Source: Chloroflexota bacterium (GTDB lineage Bacteria > Chloroflexota > Anaerolineae > Aggregatilineales > Phototrophicaceae). From it: a stretch of DNA of 64,000 nt. The position numbers were made by a program, and so were the translations under genes. The stretch spans positions 1 through 64,000 of the forward strand of contig VXLV01000066.1 in the NCBI GenBank assembly GCA_009841405.1, written 5' to 3'. The notes beneath the pieces are model-generated. The model made no database searches, was not told the DNA's origin, and saw only the letters and a program-made list of their open reading frames with translations. Every line of letters begins with the position of its first letter. Position 1 is the first letter of the stretch. Positions 8,538 through 18,912 of the stretch are shown one piece after another.

Positions 8538-8731
8538 TCCGGCTTGACCGTATCTCGACAACAGTCGCGCGCCGACGACTCTACACGCATGAGCCGACCG
8601 GCACTCTACCGCTTGATTATAGTCAAGGTCACAGTCCCCCGCAGACTGCATGGGGCACAGATTGCATGCGCCGCTGGATGGGCTATTATCGTAGAAGAAC
8701 TGTGCTCAACACGAAACCTGAGCGGCGAAAG

Positions 8732-9472
8732 ATGCATAACCTGGCCCCAACCCGCAGCCTCACCCGTCGCTCCCGCGATCTTCTGGTCGGCGCGGCGCTG
8801 GTGTTTCTGATGGGCGCCGCCCTGGCTGTGGCCGGCATCGGCATGCACGTCTTCAACCTGGTCGTGCCCTTCAATCGCGGCTATGACATCTATGATATGA
8901 CGCGCAAGTCCCTGCTGCTGATCGGCGCGGCCTTCAGCCTGTCGTCGATGCTACTGGCGCTGCGGGCAGCCGCCTGGCGCACGGACAACGCCACCGCCTT
9001 CGAATTGGGCGAGCAGCTGGCAGTGCGCCTGGACCATCACTATATCTTTATCCGCAACATCAGCAAGCGCACGACCGGCTACGTCGACGCCGCGCTCATC
9101 AGCGCGCACGGCGTGCTGGCGCTGCGCATCACGCGGCGGAAAGGCGAGTACTTCAACGAAGGCGCGGGCTGGCTGCGCCGGCGCCGCAAAGGCAAATGGC
9201 GTCCCATGCGCTGGAACCCAACGCGGGAGGCAGTCACCGCCGCCGTCAAAATCAGGGCGCACCTGCATGACTATGGCTTGACGCAGATTCCGCTATTCGC
9301 CGCGGTCGTCTTCATGCACGACGCGCCCGACGTCCGCCTGAAGCTGCTGGGGCCGGATGTGCCCGTGGTCCACGCCAGCCAACTCATCGCCGCCCTGCAA
9401 GAGACGTATTTCGCCGAAGAACGACTGCCGGCGCAGACCGTGCAAGAAATCGCCAACCTGCTATATCACTAG
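8732..9472 (+). CDS. Membrane protein with NERD-like (nuclease-related) domain
   Basis: Two N-terminal TM segments, then VDAALISAHGVLALRITRRKGEYF and VTAAVKIRAHL, consistent with NERD. Confidence 0.6.
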   Translation: MHNLAPTRSLTRRSRDLLVGAALVFLMGAALAVAGIGMHVFNLVVPFNRGYDIYDMTRKSLLLIGAAFSLSSMLLALRAAAWRTDNATAFELGEQLAVRLDHHYIFIRNISKRTTGYVDAALISAHGVLALRITRRKGEYFNEGAGWLRRRRKGKWRPMRWNPTREAVTAAVKIRAHLHDYGLTQIPLFAAVVFMHDAPDVRLKLLGPDVPVVHASQLIAALQETYFAEERLPAQTVQEIANLLYH

Positions 9473-9481
9473 GAGCCGGCC

Positions 9482-12400
9482 ATGACGGCAACCCTGCGCC
9501 TGGCGCCAGTCGGGCGCGACAAGACCGAGCAAGCCATCGCGCTGCTGCGCCATGCGACCGACGCGCGCGCCGGCGAACTGCCCAAAATCTGGGTGCTGCT
9601 GGCGACGCGGCGGCAGGAACTGAGTTTTCGCCAGCGCCTGATCGACGCCGAGAATAGCCGGAGCGTCTACTTCAATATCGAGTTTTTCAATTTCTATTCG
9701 CTGAACGCGCGCCTGCTCATGCTGGCCGGAACGCCAGCGCGGCGGCTGGACCGGCTGACGCGGCATAATCTGCTGCGCCAGCTGCTGGCCGAAATGCTGG
9801 CGCGTGGGCAGCTGCGCTACTTTCATCGCATCGCGGAGACGCGCGGTTTTGTGTCTGTCGCGGCGGACTTGATCGACGAACTCAAGCAGAGCCGCGTCGA
9901 TGTCGATGATTTCGCCCAAGCCGCGCATAGTGAGAAAGACCACGAAATCGCCGCCATCTACCGCCGTTATCAAGACCGCCTGCGCCAGAGCGAACTGGCC
10001 GATGTCGAAGGCGAGGGCTGGCTGGCCTTGGCCAAACTGAAGGAGCGCAACGATATCGTGGCCGATGTCGATCTGCTGCTGGTTGACGGCTACGATCAAT
10101 TCACGCCGGTGCAAGCGCAACTATTGGCGGAGATCGCGCGCGCCGGCCGGCCGCTCCATATCACCCTGACAGCGCTCGACGGCGATGACAGCGGGCTCGC
10201 GCCCCGTCGCAGCAGCCTGGCGCGACAGCGTCTGGAACGCGCCTTCGCCGCCGCCGGCGTCGAACTGAATCAGCATTTGGTCGCGGCCGTCGGCGACACT
10301 CGCCACCCGGACCTGCAGCAGTTGAGCGCCGGGATATTCCGCCATCCGCCCGCCCTGCCAAGCGGCGGCGCCATCAAACTGATCGCCCTGCCCGACCCGG
10401 CCGCCGAGGTCAAAGCCGTCTTGCGCGCCATCAAGCGCCTGCTGCTCGATGGCGCCCGCGCCGATGACATACTCGTCGCGCTGCGCGATTGGGGGCGCTA
10501 CGCTACTTACTTCGAGTCCGGCCGCGACCAGTACCGCCTGCCGCTGCTGCTGCACGACGAAGGCGCCTTGCGGCGCGCCCCGGTCACCGCCGCTCTAATT
10601 GACCTGCTGGGGCTGGCCCCGCGCTTCCGCCGCCGCGATCTGCTGGATATCCTGCGCTCGCCCTATATTGATTCCGGCCTGTCGCCGGAGCAGATCGACC
10701 TGCTGGAACGCGTCAGCCTGGATCAGCAATTCCCCGGCGGCGGCCCAGCGGACTGGCTGGAGATCATTCGCCTGGCGCAGCGGCGCGGCGACGATGCCCG
10801 CGACGACGATGAATGGACCGCCTTAAGCGCCGAGCAAGCCGAGGACCTGGCTTATAGGCTGTCAACGTTCATGGACGCAGTCAGCGCGCCGCCAAAAGCC
10901 CCGCTGCCCGACTACGTTCATTGGCTGGCGGGCCTGCTGGGCGGCGACCCGCAAAGCGACACAGAGGCGGCGAGCGGCGCATACTCGCTGAATATCATCA
11001 TGCGCGCATGGGACCACGAACAGGAGTACCCCGCCATTGTCCAGCGCGACATCAACGCGCTCAACAGCTTGAATGCCATCCTGCGCGATCTGCTCGCCAG
11101 CGATGCCGTCTTGCGCGCGACGTTCCAGCAGGATGAGCCAGTCGAATGGGAGCGTTTCCGCGCTGACCTCATCCACGCGGTGGGGACGCAGACCGATCAG
11201 CGAGCCGGCCTCTCGCGCGCGGGCAAGGTGCTGGTGACTACCGCCAGCGAAGCGCGCGGCTTGCCCCATGACCACGTCTTCATTCCAGGCCTGGCCGAGG
11301 GCGTCTTCCCCGCCGAAGCCAGCGAAGACCCGCTCTACCTCGATTCCGAGCGCGAACAGCTGCAAGCGCGAGGCATCCCGCTGGAAACGCGCGCCGAGCG
11401 CATCGACGACCGCGGGCTATTCTACGAGCTGATAAGCCTGCCGCGCCAGAGCTTGACCTTGTCGCGGCCGACATTTCAAGCCGGGCGCGTCTGGATCGAG
11501 AGCCATCTATGGCGGGCGGTGAACGGCGTCTTTGTGGACCTGCCGCTGGAGACACGGGCGGTCGGCGCGGTGATCGACCCGGCGGAATCCGCCAACAGCG
11601 CCGAACTGATGCTGGCGCTGGCCGACCAGCTCAACAGCCAGGACGCCGGCGACAGCGAATCGGCGCTGCGCGCGCGGAATTGGCTGCTGGCGCAATCGAG
11701 TCAGGCCCAGTCCTGGCGGCGCCTCAAACGTCAGCGCTACATCGAGCGGCGCCGCCTGTCCAACGCCGCCTTTGATCGCTTCAGCGGCCTGCTGTCTCAC
11801 CCGGCACTCCTGGCGGAAACGTCGCGGCTGCTGGGCGAGGGGCGCGTTTGGAGCGCCTCGCGGCTGAAAGATTACGGTTTGTGCGGCTTCCGCTACTTCG
11901 CCAAGCGCCTGCTCCGGCTGGAGGAACTTGAAGAGCCGGAAGCCGGCGTAGACGCCTTGCAGCTTGGCTTGCTCAACCACAGCATCCTCGAGCGGACTTA
12001 CAAGCGCATCGCCGCGCGCGGGCTGGCGATCAGCGAAGAGAATCGGGCCGAAGCGTTGCGAATTTTCGACGAGGCGGCCGCCCGGACGCTGCGAAGCGCG
12101 CCCGCCGATTTCAATTTCCGCGCGACCGTTGCCTGGCCTCAGGAACAGCAGATCCTGTTAGCGCAGCTCAAGGCGCTCGTCGAAAAAGACTTCTCGGCGG
12201 AAAGCCCGCTCAATCGCTTTGGAGAAGCGCGCCGCGTATTCGAGCTGGAGCGCTACTTCAGCGAGGTCGCTATCGACCTGACCGAGGGCATGGCGCCGCT
12301 GCGCGTGAACGGCTTCATCGACCGCATTGACCTTGTTGACGAGCGGCTCGTCGTGGTCGACTACAAGAGCGGCTCTACCAAGATCAACCGCGACGAGATG

Positions 12401-12757
12401 GAAGCGGGCCGTGACTTTCAGATGCTGGTGTACACGGAAGCGCTGCCTAAAGCGCTCGCGGCCGCGGGCGGCAAGGCGCAGGTGGCTGGCGGGCTCTTCT
12501 GGCATCTGCGCGGTTTGAATGCGAGCGGCGTCTTGGAGGTCGACAACGCGGACGATATCGCCGCTCTTGAAGCGGCAAAAGCGCATATAGCGCTGAATCT
12601 GCGCCAAGGGCGCGCCGGGCAATTCCCGGCCCATGCCAGCAAGCTCGAAAACGGCAAATGCGCGCGCTACTGCGAGTTCTCGCGCTTATGCCGCCGACAG
12701 GTCAGCGGCCGCCACAAGCCCCTGCCACCGCCCCATACGCCGAGCGAGGACGCCTAG
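9482..12757 (+). CDS. addB: AddB-type helicase/nuclease subunit (PD-(D/E)XK, Fe-S Cys motif)
   Basis: SRAGKVLVTTASEARGLPHDHVFIPGLAEGVFP; RLVVVDYKSGSTKINRDEME nuclease motif; CGFRYFAKRLL ... CARYCEFSRLC. Confidence 0.85.
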   Translation: MTATLRLAPVGRDKTEQAIALLRHATDARAGELPKIWVLLATRRQELSFRQRLIDAENSRSVYFNIEFFNFYSLNARLLMLAGTPARRLDRLTRHNLLRQLLAEMLARGQLRYFHRIAETRGFVSVAADLIDELKQSRVDVDDFAQAAHSEKDHEIAAIYRRYQDRLRQSELADVEGEGWLALAKLKERNDIVADVDLLLVDGYDQFTPVQAQLLAEIARAGRPLHITLTALDGDDSGLAPRRSSLARQRLERAFAAAGVELNQHLVAAVGDTRHPDLQQLSAGIFRHPPALPSGGAIKLIALPDPAAEVKAVLRAIKRLLLDGARADDILVALRDWGRYATYFESGRDQYRLPLLLHDEGALRRAPVTAALIDLLGLAPRFRRRDLLDILRSPYIDSGLSPEQIDLLERVSLDQQFPGGGPADWLEIIRLAQRRGDDARDDDEWTALSAEQAEDLAYRLSTFMDAVSAPPKAPLPDYVHWLAGLLGGDPQSDTEAASGAYSLNIIMRAWDHEQEYPAIVQRDINALNSLNAILRDLLASDAVLRATFQQDEPVEWERFRADLIHAVGTQTDQRAGLSRAGKVLVTTASEARGLPHDHVFIPGLAEGVFPAEASEDPLYLDSEREQLQARGIPLETRAERIDDRGLFYELISLPRQSLTLSRPTFQAGRVWIESHLWRAVNGVFVDLPLETRAVGAVIDPAESANSAELMLALADQLNSQDAGDSESALRARNWLLAQSSQAQSWRRLKRQRYIERRRLSNAAFDRFSGLLSHPALLAETSRLLGEGRVWSASRLKDYGLCGFRYFAKRLLRLEELEEPEAGVDALQLGLLNHSILERTYKRIAARGLAISEENRAEALRIFDEAAARTLRSAPADFNFRATVAWPQEQQILLAQLKALVEKDFSAESPLNRFGEARRVFELERYFSEVAIDLTEGMAPLRVNGFIDRIDLVDERLVVVDYKSGSTKINRDEMEAGRDFQMLVYTEALPKALAAAGGKAQVAGGLFWHLRGLNASGVLEVDNADDIAALEAAKAHIALNLRQGRAGQFPAHASKLENGKCARYCEFSRLCRRQVSGRHKPLPPPHTPSEDA

Positions 12758-15700
12758 ATGCAGCCGACGCGCGAACAAAGCGACGCCATTCACATCCAGG
12801 ACAAGAATCTGCTGGTTGTCGCCGGGGCCGGCTCCGGCAAGACGCGCGTGCTGGTGGCGCGCTATATTCAGCTGCTGGCCGACAACCCGACCTGGCCCAT
12901 CGGCGCGCTTGTAGCCATCACATTTACGCGCGCGGCCGCCTTCGAAATGCGGCAGCGGCTACGCGAAGAATTAGAGCAGCAGGCGGGCTCGGCCGACGGG
13001 GAGCAATGGGCGCGGCATCTGGCGGCGCTGGACAGCGCGCGCATCGACACGATTCACGGGCTCTGCGCAGACATCTTGCGCGCCAACGCGGCGCAAGCCG
13101 GCGTCGACCCCAAGTTCGTGGTGCTGGATGAAATCGAAGCCGCCATCTTGCTGGACGAGGTCGTAGCCGATGAGCTGGCGACGCTCGATCTCCCGCTCGT
13201 CCAACTCTACGCCATTTACGACGCCTGGCGCATTGAGGACGAATCAAAGCGGATGAGCCTCGTTAGCGGCGCCAATCTGGCTGAAGAGCTGGATAGCGAC
13301 GCGCTCTTCTGGCGCTGGCAAGCGCAATGGGCGGCGCTGGTCGATGACGAACGCCGGCGATTGCTCGCGTCAAGGGAGGCGGCGGCAGTCGAGATCATCG
13401 ACTACCCGACCGTCAATGATGCGCTGGCGGACTTGCTGCGCATGTATCGCGACCAGCAGTGGCGCCTCCGCAAAGAAGAACCGCAAGCCGAGGACATCGT
13501 TGCGATATTGCAGACCTGGCACAAAGAAGGCGTTGTCGGCAACAAAGGCACGGCGGCGGCCTGGGGCGGCAAAGAAGAAAAAAAAGAAGTCGCCCAGGCG
13601 ATGCGCGCGCTCCGCGACCGCGTTAAAGAAGCGCTGGACAGCATCGGCGAGCCGCCGGGCGAAATTGATCGGCGGACCGCGCAAGTGCTGCCGCTGTGGC
13701 GCAAGCTGCTCAGCCGCGTCCGTGACGCGTACCGCCAACGCAAAGCCGCCGACGCCCGGCTCGACTTTGACGATCTCGAGCGGCTCGCTGCCGAGCTGCT
13801 GGGCGATCCAGCCGTGCGCCGGCGCTATCGCAATGCCGAATTCAAGCACTTGCTGGTGGACGAATTCCAGGACACGAATGCCGCGCAGTGGCGAATCATT
13901 CGCTCCCTGGCCGACTTGAATTGTGGCGGGACGCTCTTCGCCGTTGGCGATCCCAAGCAGAGCATTTACCAATTTCGCGGCGCAGATATCAGCGTCTTCA
14001 ACCGTGTGCGCGCGCGAATCCTTCAGCTGGAGGCCTGCCGGGCGCTGCCGCTTTCGATGTCCTTCCGCAGCCACAGCGCGCTGGTGGCCCTGTTCAATGC
14101 CCTTTTCGCGCGCATCCTGGTCCCGGAACCAGACAACCCGGCCCATGCCTATGAAGTGGCATTCGACGCCGGGATGCGGGCTTTCCGCGACGAGCCGCCG
14201 GCCGCGCCCGCCCTGGAATTGCAACTGCTTGACGCCGGCATGCGCGATGAATCGGGCGCGTACATTCGCGGGAAACGCGGCATCCGCAAGTATCCCGCCG
14301 ACGACATGCGGCGTTGGGAAGCCTGGGAGATCGCCGACCGCGTCCAAAGCATGATCGCCGTGGCGCGTCCCGTTTACGACAAGGACAGCCGCCGCTGGCG
14401 CCCCATCGACTATCGCGATGTCACCCTGCTCTTCCAGTCCATGTCCAACGTAACGCTCTACGAAGAGGTCTTCAAGTCGCGCGGGATTCCCTACCTGACC
14501 GTCGCCGGGCGCGGCTACTACGACCGCCAGGAAGTCTGGGACGTGCTGGATTTGCTGCGCTGCCTGCACAACCCGGCCGATGATCTCTCGCTGGCGTCGG
14601 CTCTGCGCTCGCCGCTCTTCGCCTTCAGCGATGATCTGCTCTTCGCCCTGCGCCTGCTCCGCGACGACGCGGGCGAGACTCTGCCACTGTGGCGGGCGCT
14701 TCATATCGCCGCGGACGCGGGCGCCCCGGGCCTCGTCGATGACTGTCCCGCGCTTGAATTTGCGCTGGAGGTCCTGACCGATTTGCGCCGCCTCTCGGGC
14801 CGCATCACCATTTCCGAGCTGCTGCGGCTGGCGCTGGCCAAGACTAACTACCTGGCTGTCTTGACGGGCTTGCCCGATGGCGCGCGGCGGCGCGGCAATG
14901 TCGAAAAACTGGAGCAACTTGCCGAAGCGAGCGGCAAGATCACGCTGGGCAAATTCACACAATATCTCGATGATCTTACGTCCCGCGAAGCGCGCGAAGG
15001 CGAGGCGCTGCTGGAAGCGGGCAACGCCCTGCGGCTGATGACCGTGCACGCCAGCAAAGGCCTGGAATTCCCGCTGGTCATCCTGGCGGATACGTCCTGG
15101 GCGCGCGGCGCCGGCGGAGCCCCGCTGCTGCTCGCCGACCCCGAACATGGACTGAGCTGCCAGCTTTACGACGCCGCTACGAACAAAAACGAGTCGGGCT
15201 TCGCCCACAAGCGCAACGCCAATCTGCAGAAGCTCAAGGAGGCGGCCGAACGAAAGCGCCTGCTCTATGTCGCCGCAACCCGCGCACAAGACTACTTGCT
15301 CATCAGCGGGCAAGTCAAGCGCAACAGGGAGGGGCGCTGGACGAGCAGAGGCTGGCTGAGCGATTTGCTTGAGGCGCTGGAACTGCAGGACATCGAAGGT
15401 CATCCGCAGCAAACTTGCCAATACGCCAGTCAGCCCGTCGCGGTGTTGATGCCGCCGGCGCCGCCGCCGCCCGACCTGCTCTATCATTCGGCCAATATCG
15501 CCGACGACCTCTGGGACTTCGAGGCGGACCCGCGCGATTATCCGCCGCTTCAGCCGCTTCTGCTGGGGCCCTTGCCGCCCCCGCCCGCGCCCGCCGTAAC
15601 CCATATCACCGCCACGCAGATCGCGCAGTTGGGCGCTTTTCGCCATGGGCTGAGCGCGCGACAGCGACTGATAGCCGGGCGGCGCTTTCGCGCTAGCGTG

Positions 15701-16324
15701 ATGGGTGGCTTGCCGCCGGATGCGAGCGCAGCCCTAAGCGGCGGCAATCGCGCTTCGCCGGCGGTGATTGGCGCAATCGTGCACGAGCTGCTGCGCTACG
15801 GCAACTTCGCGCTGGACACGCCCGGCAGCGATGAAATGATCCGCTCGGTCGCCTGGGAAAAGGGCTTGACGAATCCTCAGCTGGAAGCGCCGGTCCAGCA
15901 GGAAGTCCGCCGTTTGCTTGAACGCTACGCCGACAGCGACGTCTGCCGCTGGATTCGCAGCGCTCGCCAGCAGGGGCGCGCGGTCCATACCGAGCTGGCC
16001 TTCTTGTTCCGCACGGATAAGCGCGTGATCCACGGCGTCATGGATGTGCTGCTGGAGGGACACGACGGCGAGTGGCTCATCATCGATTACAAGACCAGTC
16101 AGGTCATAGCCGACGCCTACGAAGCGCATGCCCGGCGATACCGGCTGCAGCTGGGCGTCTACGCGGCGGCCGCGCAGAAACAGCTGGGGCTGGAGCGTCC
16201 GCCGCAGACTTGCGTTCACTATATCCGCGGCAACCGCACGGTTATGCTGGCGAGCGAAGACTGCCGGGCCGAGCTTGACGCGCTGGAAACGGCCATCGGC
16301 GCATTGGCGGCGCTTGATGATTAG
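12758..16324 (+). CDS. addA: AddA-type UvrD/RecB helicase-nuclease
   Basis: MQPTREQSDAIHIQDKNLLVVAGAGSGKTRVLVARY; FKHLLVDEFQDTNAAQW; LMTVHASKGLEFPLVIL; C-terminal EWLIIDYKTSQ. Confidence 0.92.
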   Translation: MQPTREQSDAIHIQDKNLLVVAGAGSGKTRVLVARYIQLLADNPTWPIGALVAITFTRAAAFEMRQRLREELEQQAGSADGEQWARHLAALDSARIDTIHGLCADILRANAAQAGVDPKFVVLDEIEAAILLDEVVADELATLDLPLVQLYAIYDAWRIEDESKRMSLVSGANLAEELDSDALFWRWQAQWAALVDDERRRLLASREAAAVEIIDYPTVNDALADLLRMYRDQQWRLRKEEPQAEDIVAILQTWHKEGVVGNKGTAAAWGGKEEKKEVAQAMRALRDRVKEALDSIGEPPGEIDRRTAQVLPLWRKLLSRVRDAYRQRKAADARLDFDDLERLAAELLGDPAVRRRYRNAEFKHLLVDEFQDTNAAQWRIIRSLADLNCGGTLFAVGDPKQSIYQFRGADISVFNRVRARILQLEACRALPLSMSFRSHSALVALFNALFARILVPEPDNPAHAYEVAFDAGMRAFRDEPPAAPALELQLLDAGMRDESGAYIRGKRGIRKYPADDMRRWEAWEIADRVQSMIAVARPVYDKDSRRWRPIDYRDVTLLFQSMSNVTLYEEVFKSRGIPYLTVAGRGYYDRQEVWDVLDLLRCLHNPADDLSLASALRSPLFAFSDDLLFALRLLRDDAGETLPLWRALHIAADAGAPGLVDDCPALEFALEVLTDLRRLSGRITISELLRLALAKTNYLAVLTGLPDGARRRGNVEKLEQLAEASGKITLGKFTQYLDDLTSREAREGEALLEAGNALRLMTVHASKGLEFPLVILADTSWARGAGGAPLLLADPEHGLSCQLYDAATNKNESGFAHKRNANLQKLKEAAERKRLLYVAATRAQDYLLISGQVKRNREGRWTSRGWLSDLLEALELQDIEGHPQQTCQYASQPVAVLMPPAPPPPDLLYHSANIADDLWDFEADPRDYPPLQPLLLGPLPPPPAPAVTHITATQIAQLGAFRHGLSARQRLIAGRRFRASVMGGLPPDASAALSGGNRASPAVIGAIVHELLRYGNFALDTPGSDEMIRSVAWEKGLTNPQLEAPVQQEVRRLLERYADSDVCRWIRSARQQGRAVHTELAFLFRTDKRVIHGVMDVLLEGHDGEWLIIDYKTSQVIADAYEAHARRYRLQLGVYAAAAQKQLGLERPPQTCVHYIRGNRTVMLASEDCRAELDALETAIGALAALDD

Positions 16325-17285
16325 CCGCCTGCGAAAAAGGCTGCCGGCAGGCACGCGGGCGCCTTTACGCAATCCGCTGCTGCATTATGAGCTGGCCAAG
16401 GCACGGGGACGCCCTGCCGGTCCCGGCTTCGCGCTGCAGCTGACGGCGCTGATCGCCCTGCTGGGCCTTTCTGCCGCGCTCTATGCCGCCGCCCTTGGCG
16501 CCCCCGATGCCGGTAACTTTTCCGCCCGGCTCTGGCAGAGCTTGTACTTCCCGGCGCTGGCGCTGCAAGCGTGCGCCTTGATGCTCGCGCTGGCGCTGGG
16601 CGCGGCATCAGTCGACGCCGAACGCAATCGCAAGACCTGGGACAAGCTGCGCGTCACCGAGGCCGGCGCCGGCCTGGCCTTGCGCGCCCGCTGGCTGGGC
16701 ATCTTGTACCGGCTGCGCGCGCCAATCGCCGCCATCCTGCTCTTGCGTCTGCTGCTGGCGCTGGCGGCGCTGTTTGAGCTGTCCGCTTTCGGCGGGCACT
16801 ATGTTCAGATGCTGAGCGCCGGCGCCGCGCCAACGCTCGGTGACTGGCGTATCGGCCTGCTCTTGATCTCGCTAAGCGTCGCGCTCAGCCTGGCGCAGCC
16901 GCTGGCCATGATCGCCGCGGCCGCCGCGCTGGGCTTGATGCTGTCCGTGACTGTCGCGGAACGCCTGTATAGCGCGCTGCTGCAAATCGCGCTGGCCGTT
17001 ATTTATGTCGCCCTGCTGCTGGCAGCGTCCGCAGGCGCAGCCGGTATTCTGGAAGGCCGGCTGATCATGTCGGACGCGGCGCAGTTTGCGGTCATCCTGC
17101 TTCACAGCAGCTTCGGAGATTGGGGCTTGCTGCTGGCGCAACTGGGCAGCCTGGGCCAAGTGTGGGCGCGCGTGCCAGCGGGCCCGTACATCTGCGTGGG
17201 CATGGCGGCGCTTCTGCTGATTCAGGCGTTCATCGCCGACGGCTTGATGTCGTTGGTTGAGCGGATCTCGGAGCGGCGGGGGTAA
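16317..17285 (+). CDS. Multi-pass membrane protein (ABC-2-like permease?)
   Basis: Many hydrophobic segments; start overlaps the addA stop. Confidence 0.5.
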   Translation: MISRLRKRLPAGTRAPLRNPLLHYELAKARGRPAGPGFALQLTALIALLGLSAALYAAALGAPDAGNFSARLWQSLYFPALALQACALMLALALGAASVDAERNRKTWDKLRVTEAGAGLALRARWLGILYRLRAPIAAILLLRLLLALAALFELSAFGGHYVQMLSAGAAPTLGDWRIGLLLISLSVALSLAQPLAMIAAAAALGLMLSVTVAERLYSALLQIALAVIYVALLLAASAGAAGILEGRLIMSDAAQFAVILLHSSFGDWGLLLAQLGSLGQVWARVPAGPYICVGMAALLLIQAFIADGLMSLVERISERRG

Positions 17286-17752
17286 GCGGCAGTGAATAAA
17301 TTACGACTTGGACGTAGCCTCCAGGCTCATACCGAATTGAACTATTCGCGAATTGACGGGCCCGTTTCTGTTGCGCCTTTGCGCTCGTCTCCAGACAAAA
17401 GAAACTTACGGAAATTTCCGCTCCACAAATCGTACAGCAGATACACACTTAGTCCTACAGAAGCGACAAACAGAAAAATCAGGTAAGCAAACAAAATGAC
17501 AAGGATTGGGGAATTCATGAGTCTGATGCCTCAGTACTGCCGCCATATTATAATCGGGAGCAATTCACGCGCTCGCTTGCCATAGATGATACACGCAGAA
17601 CACTAAGAATAGTAATGAAGCAAATGTATGGCTCTAATCTGTTGGACGGCTAACCGAATTGCGGCAATATCGAAACAATCCAGAACTCTCTGTGCCCTCT
17701 GTGTATCCTCATTTTCCTCGGTGGTAAAGCAAACATGGTACTAAATTGAAAA

Positions 17753-18832
17753 ATGCCACCCGACAGCCGCGACTACAAAAACTTGACCGACTATTTGCAG
17801 CATCTGTATCAGCGCGAGCCCTTCACGCGCGCCGGCATCGAGCATCCCGTGACCGTGTATTACCCGGCCGACTGGCAGATACACGACCTGGACAGCCTGC
17901 TGGACCCCACGCCGCCAACCGCCGAATCGCGCGACTTCGCCGTCTACGATTACAGCTACCTGCACGATTTGCAGAACGGCAAACCCGGGCTGCACAACGG
18001 CAGGACCTTCACCCTGAAGTCCCTCCGTGAAAAGCCGCTGAAACTGCGCGGCGCGCTCGGACGCTACTACGATATGCTGGCGACCTGCGCCGCTTTCGAG
18101 CGGGAGTTGCGCGCGGCGGCGGCCCAAGGCTGGATGCGGGCGCCAGCGCGCGCCGCCTACCATCGTCAGGTTCAGCCGCCCGAGGCCTTGCGGCGCGGCA
18201 TCAAGCGCAGCGCGGCCATCGGAATCGGCACGCTGACGGTCTTCAACGACGCCGGCCAATACAAGGCGCTGCTGGCGCGGCGCTCGGACGCCACCGCCTT
18301 CGACAGCGGCATGTATCACGTGCTGCCTGCGATGATGTTTGGGCCCACAACTGCCGATTTCGCCGACGCCCGCGAGTGGAGCGTCAAACATCAAGTGCTG
18401 CGCGAAGTGCTGGAGGAATTGTTTAACATGCCCGAGCAGCGCAGCCCGGCCCGCTGGGATTTCTACTACGATCATCCCGCGCTGCGCTATCTATCCAGTT
18501 TGCTGGATTCCGGCGCGGCGCAGCTCTGCGCCAGCGGCATTATCCTCAACTTGCTCACCTTGCGGCCGGAAATCAGCACGCTGCTGCTGATCCACGACCC
18601 GGACTGGTACCGCCGCGTCACAGCGCCCGACAGCGATATGCCGCTAGCAACCGCCGACGAAACGCTGCGCGACAGTCTGGTCGCCGCGCCAATTGCGGAC
18701 GACGCCGTATTTCTGTCCCATTTCCCAGCCGATTTGCACCTGATGATGCCGGCGCAGGCGACCGCGACCCTGTGGCTGGGCATTGACCTCGCCCGCCGGC
18801 TAATCAGCAATGCGCCCGCAATCGACAATTAG
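17753..18832 (+). CDS. Hypothetical protein with a possible divergent Nudix-like motif
   Basis: GTLTVFNDAGQYKALLARRSDATAFDSGMYHVLPAMMFGP ... EWSVKHQVLREVLEELFNMPE resembles a Nudix box with altered spacing. Confidence 0.45.
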   Translation: MPPDSRDYKNLTDYLQHLYQREPFTRAGIEHPVTVYYPADWQIHDLDSLLDPTPPTAESRDFAVYDYSYLHDLQNGKPGLHNGRTFTLKSLREKPLKLRGALGRYYDMLATCAAFERELRAAAAQGWMRAPARAAYHRQVQPPEALRRGIKRSAAIGIGTLTVFNDAGQYKALLARRSDATAFDSGMYHVLPAMMFGPTTADFADAREWSVKHQVLREVLEELFNMPEQRSPARWDFYYDHPALRYLSSLLDSGAAQLCASGIILNLLTLRPEISTLLLIHDPDWYRRVTAPDSDMPLATADETLRDSLVAAPIADDAVFLSHFPADLHLMMPAQATATLWLGIDLARRLISNAPAIDN

Positions 18833-18912
18833 CACGTGCGTTATTCGGCCCGAATGCGCTAGAATGCGCCCAACCGACGATATCGCCGCCCAAACGTGGC
18901 CAGGAGACGACT

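Noticed and set aside
13370-15646. 758-aa minus-strand ORF
   Set aside because: Shadow of addA; no recognisable domain; Gln/Arg/Gly-rich antisense composition
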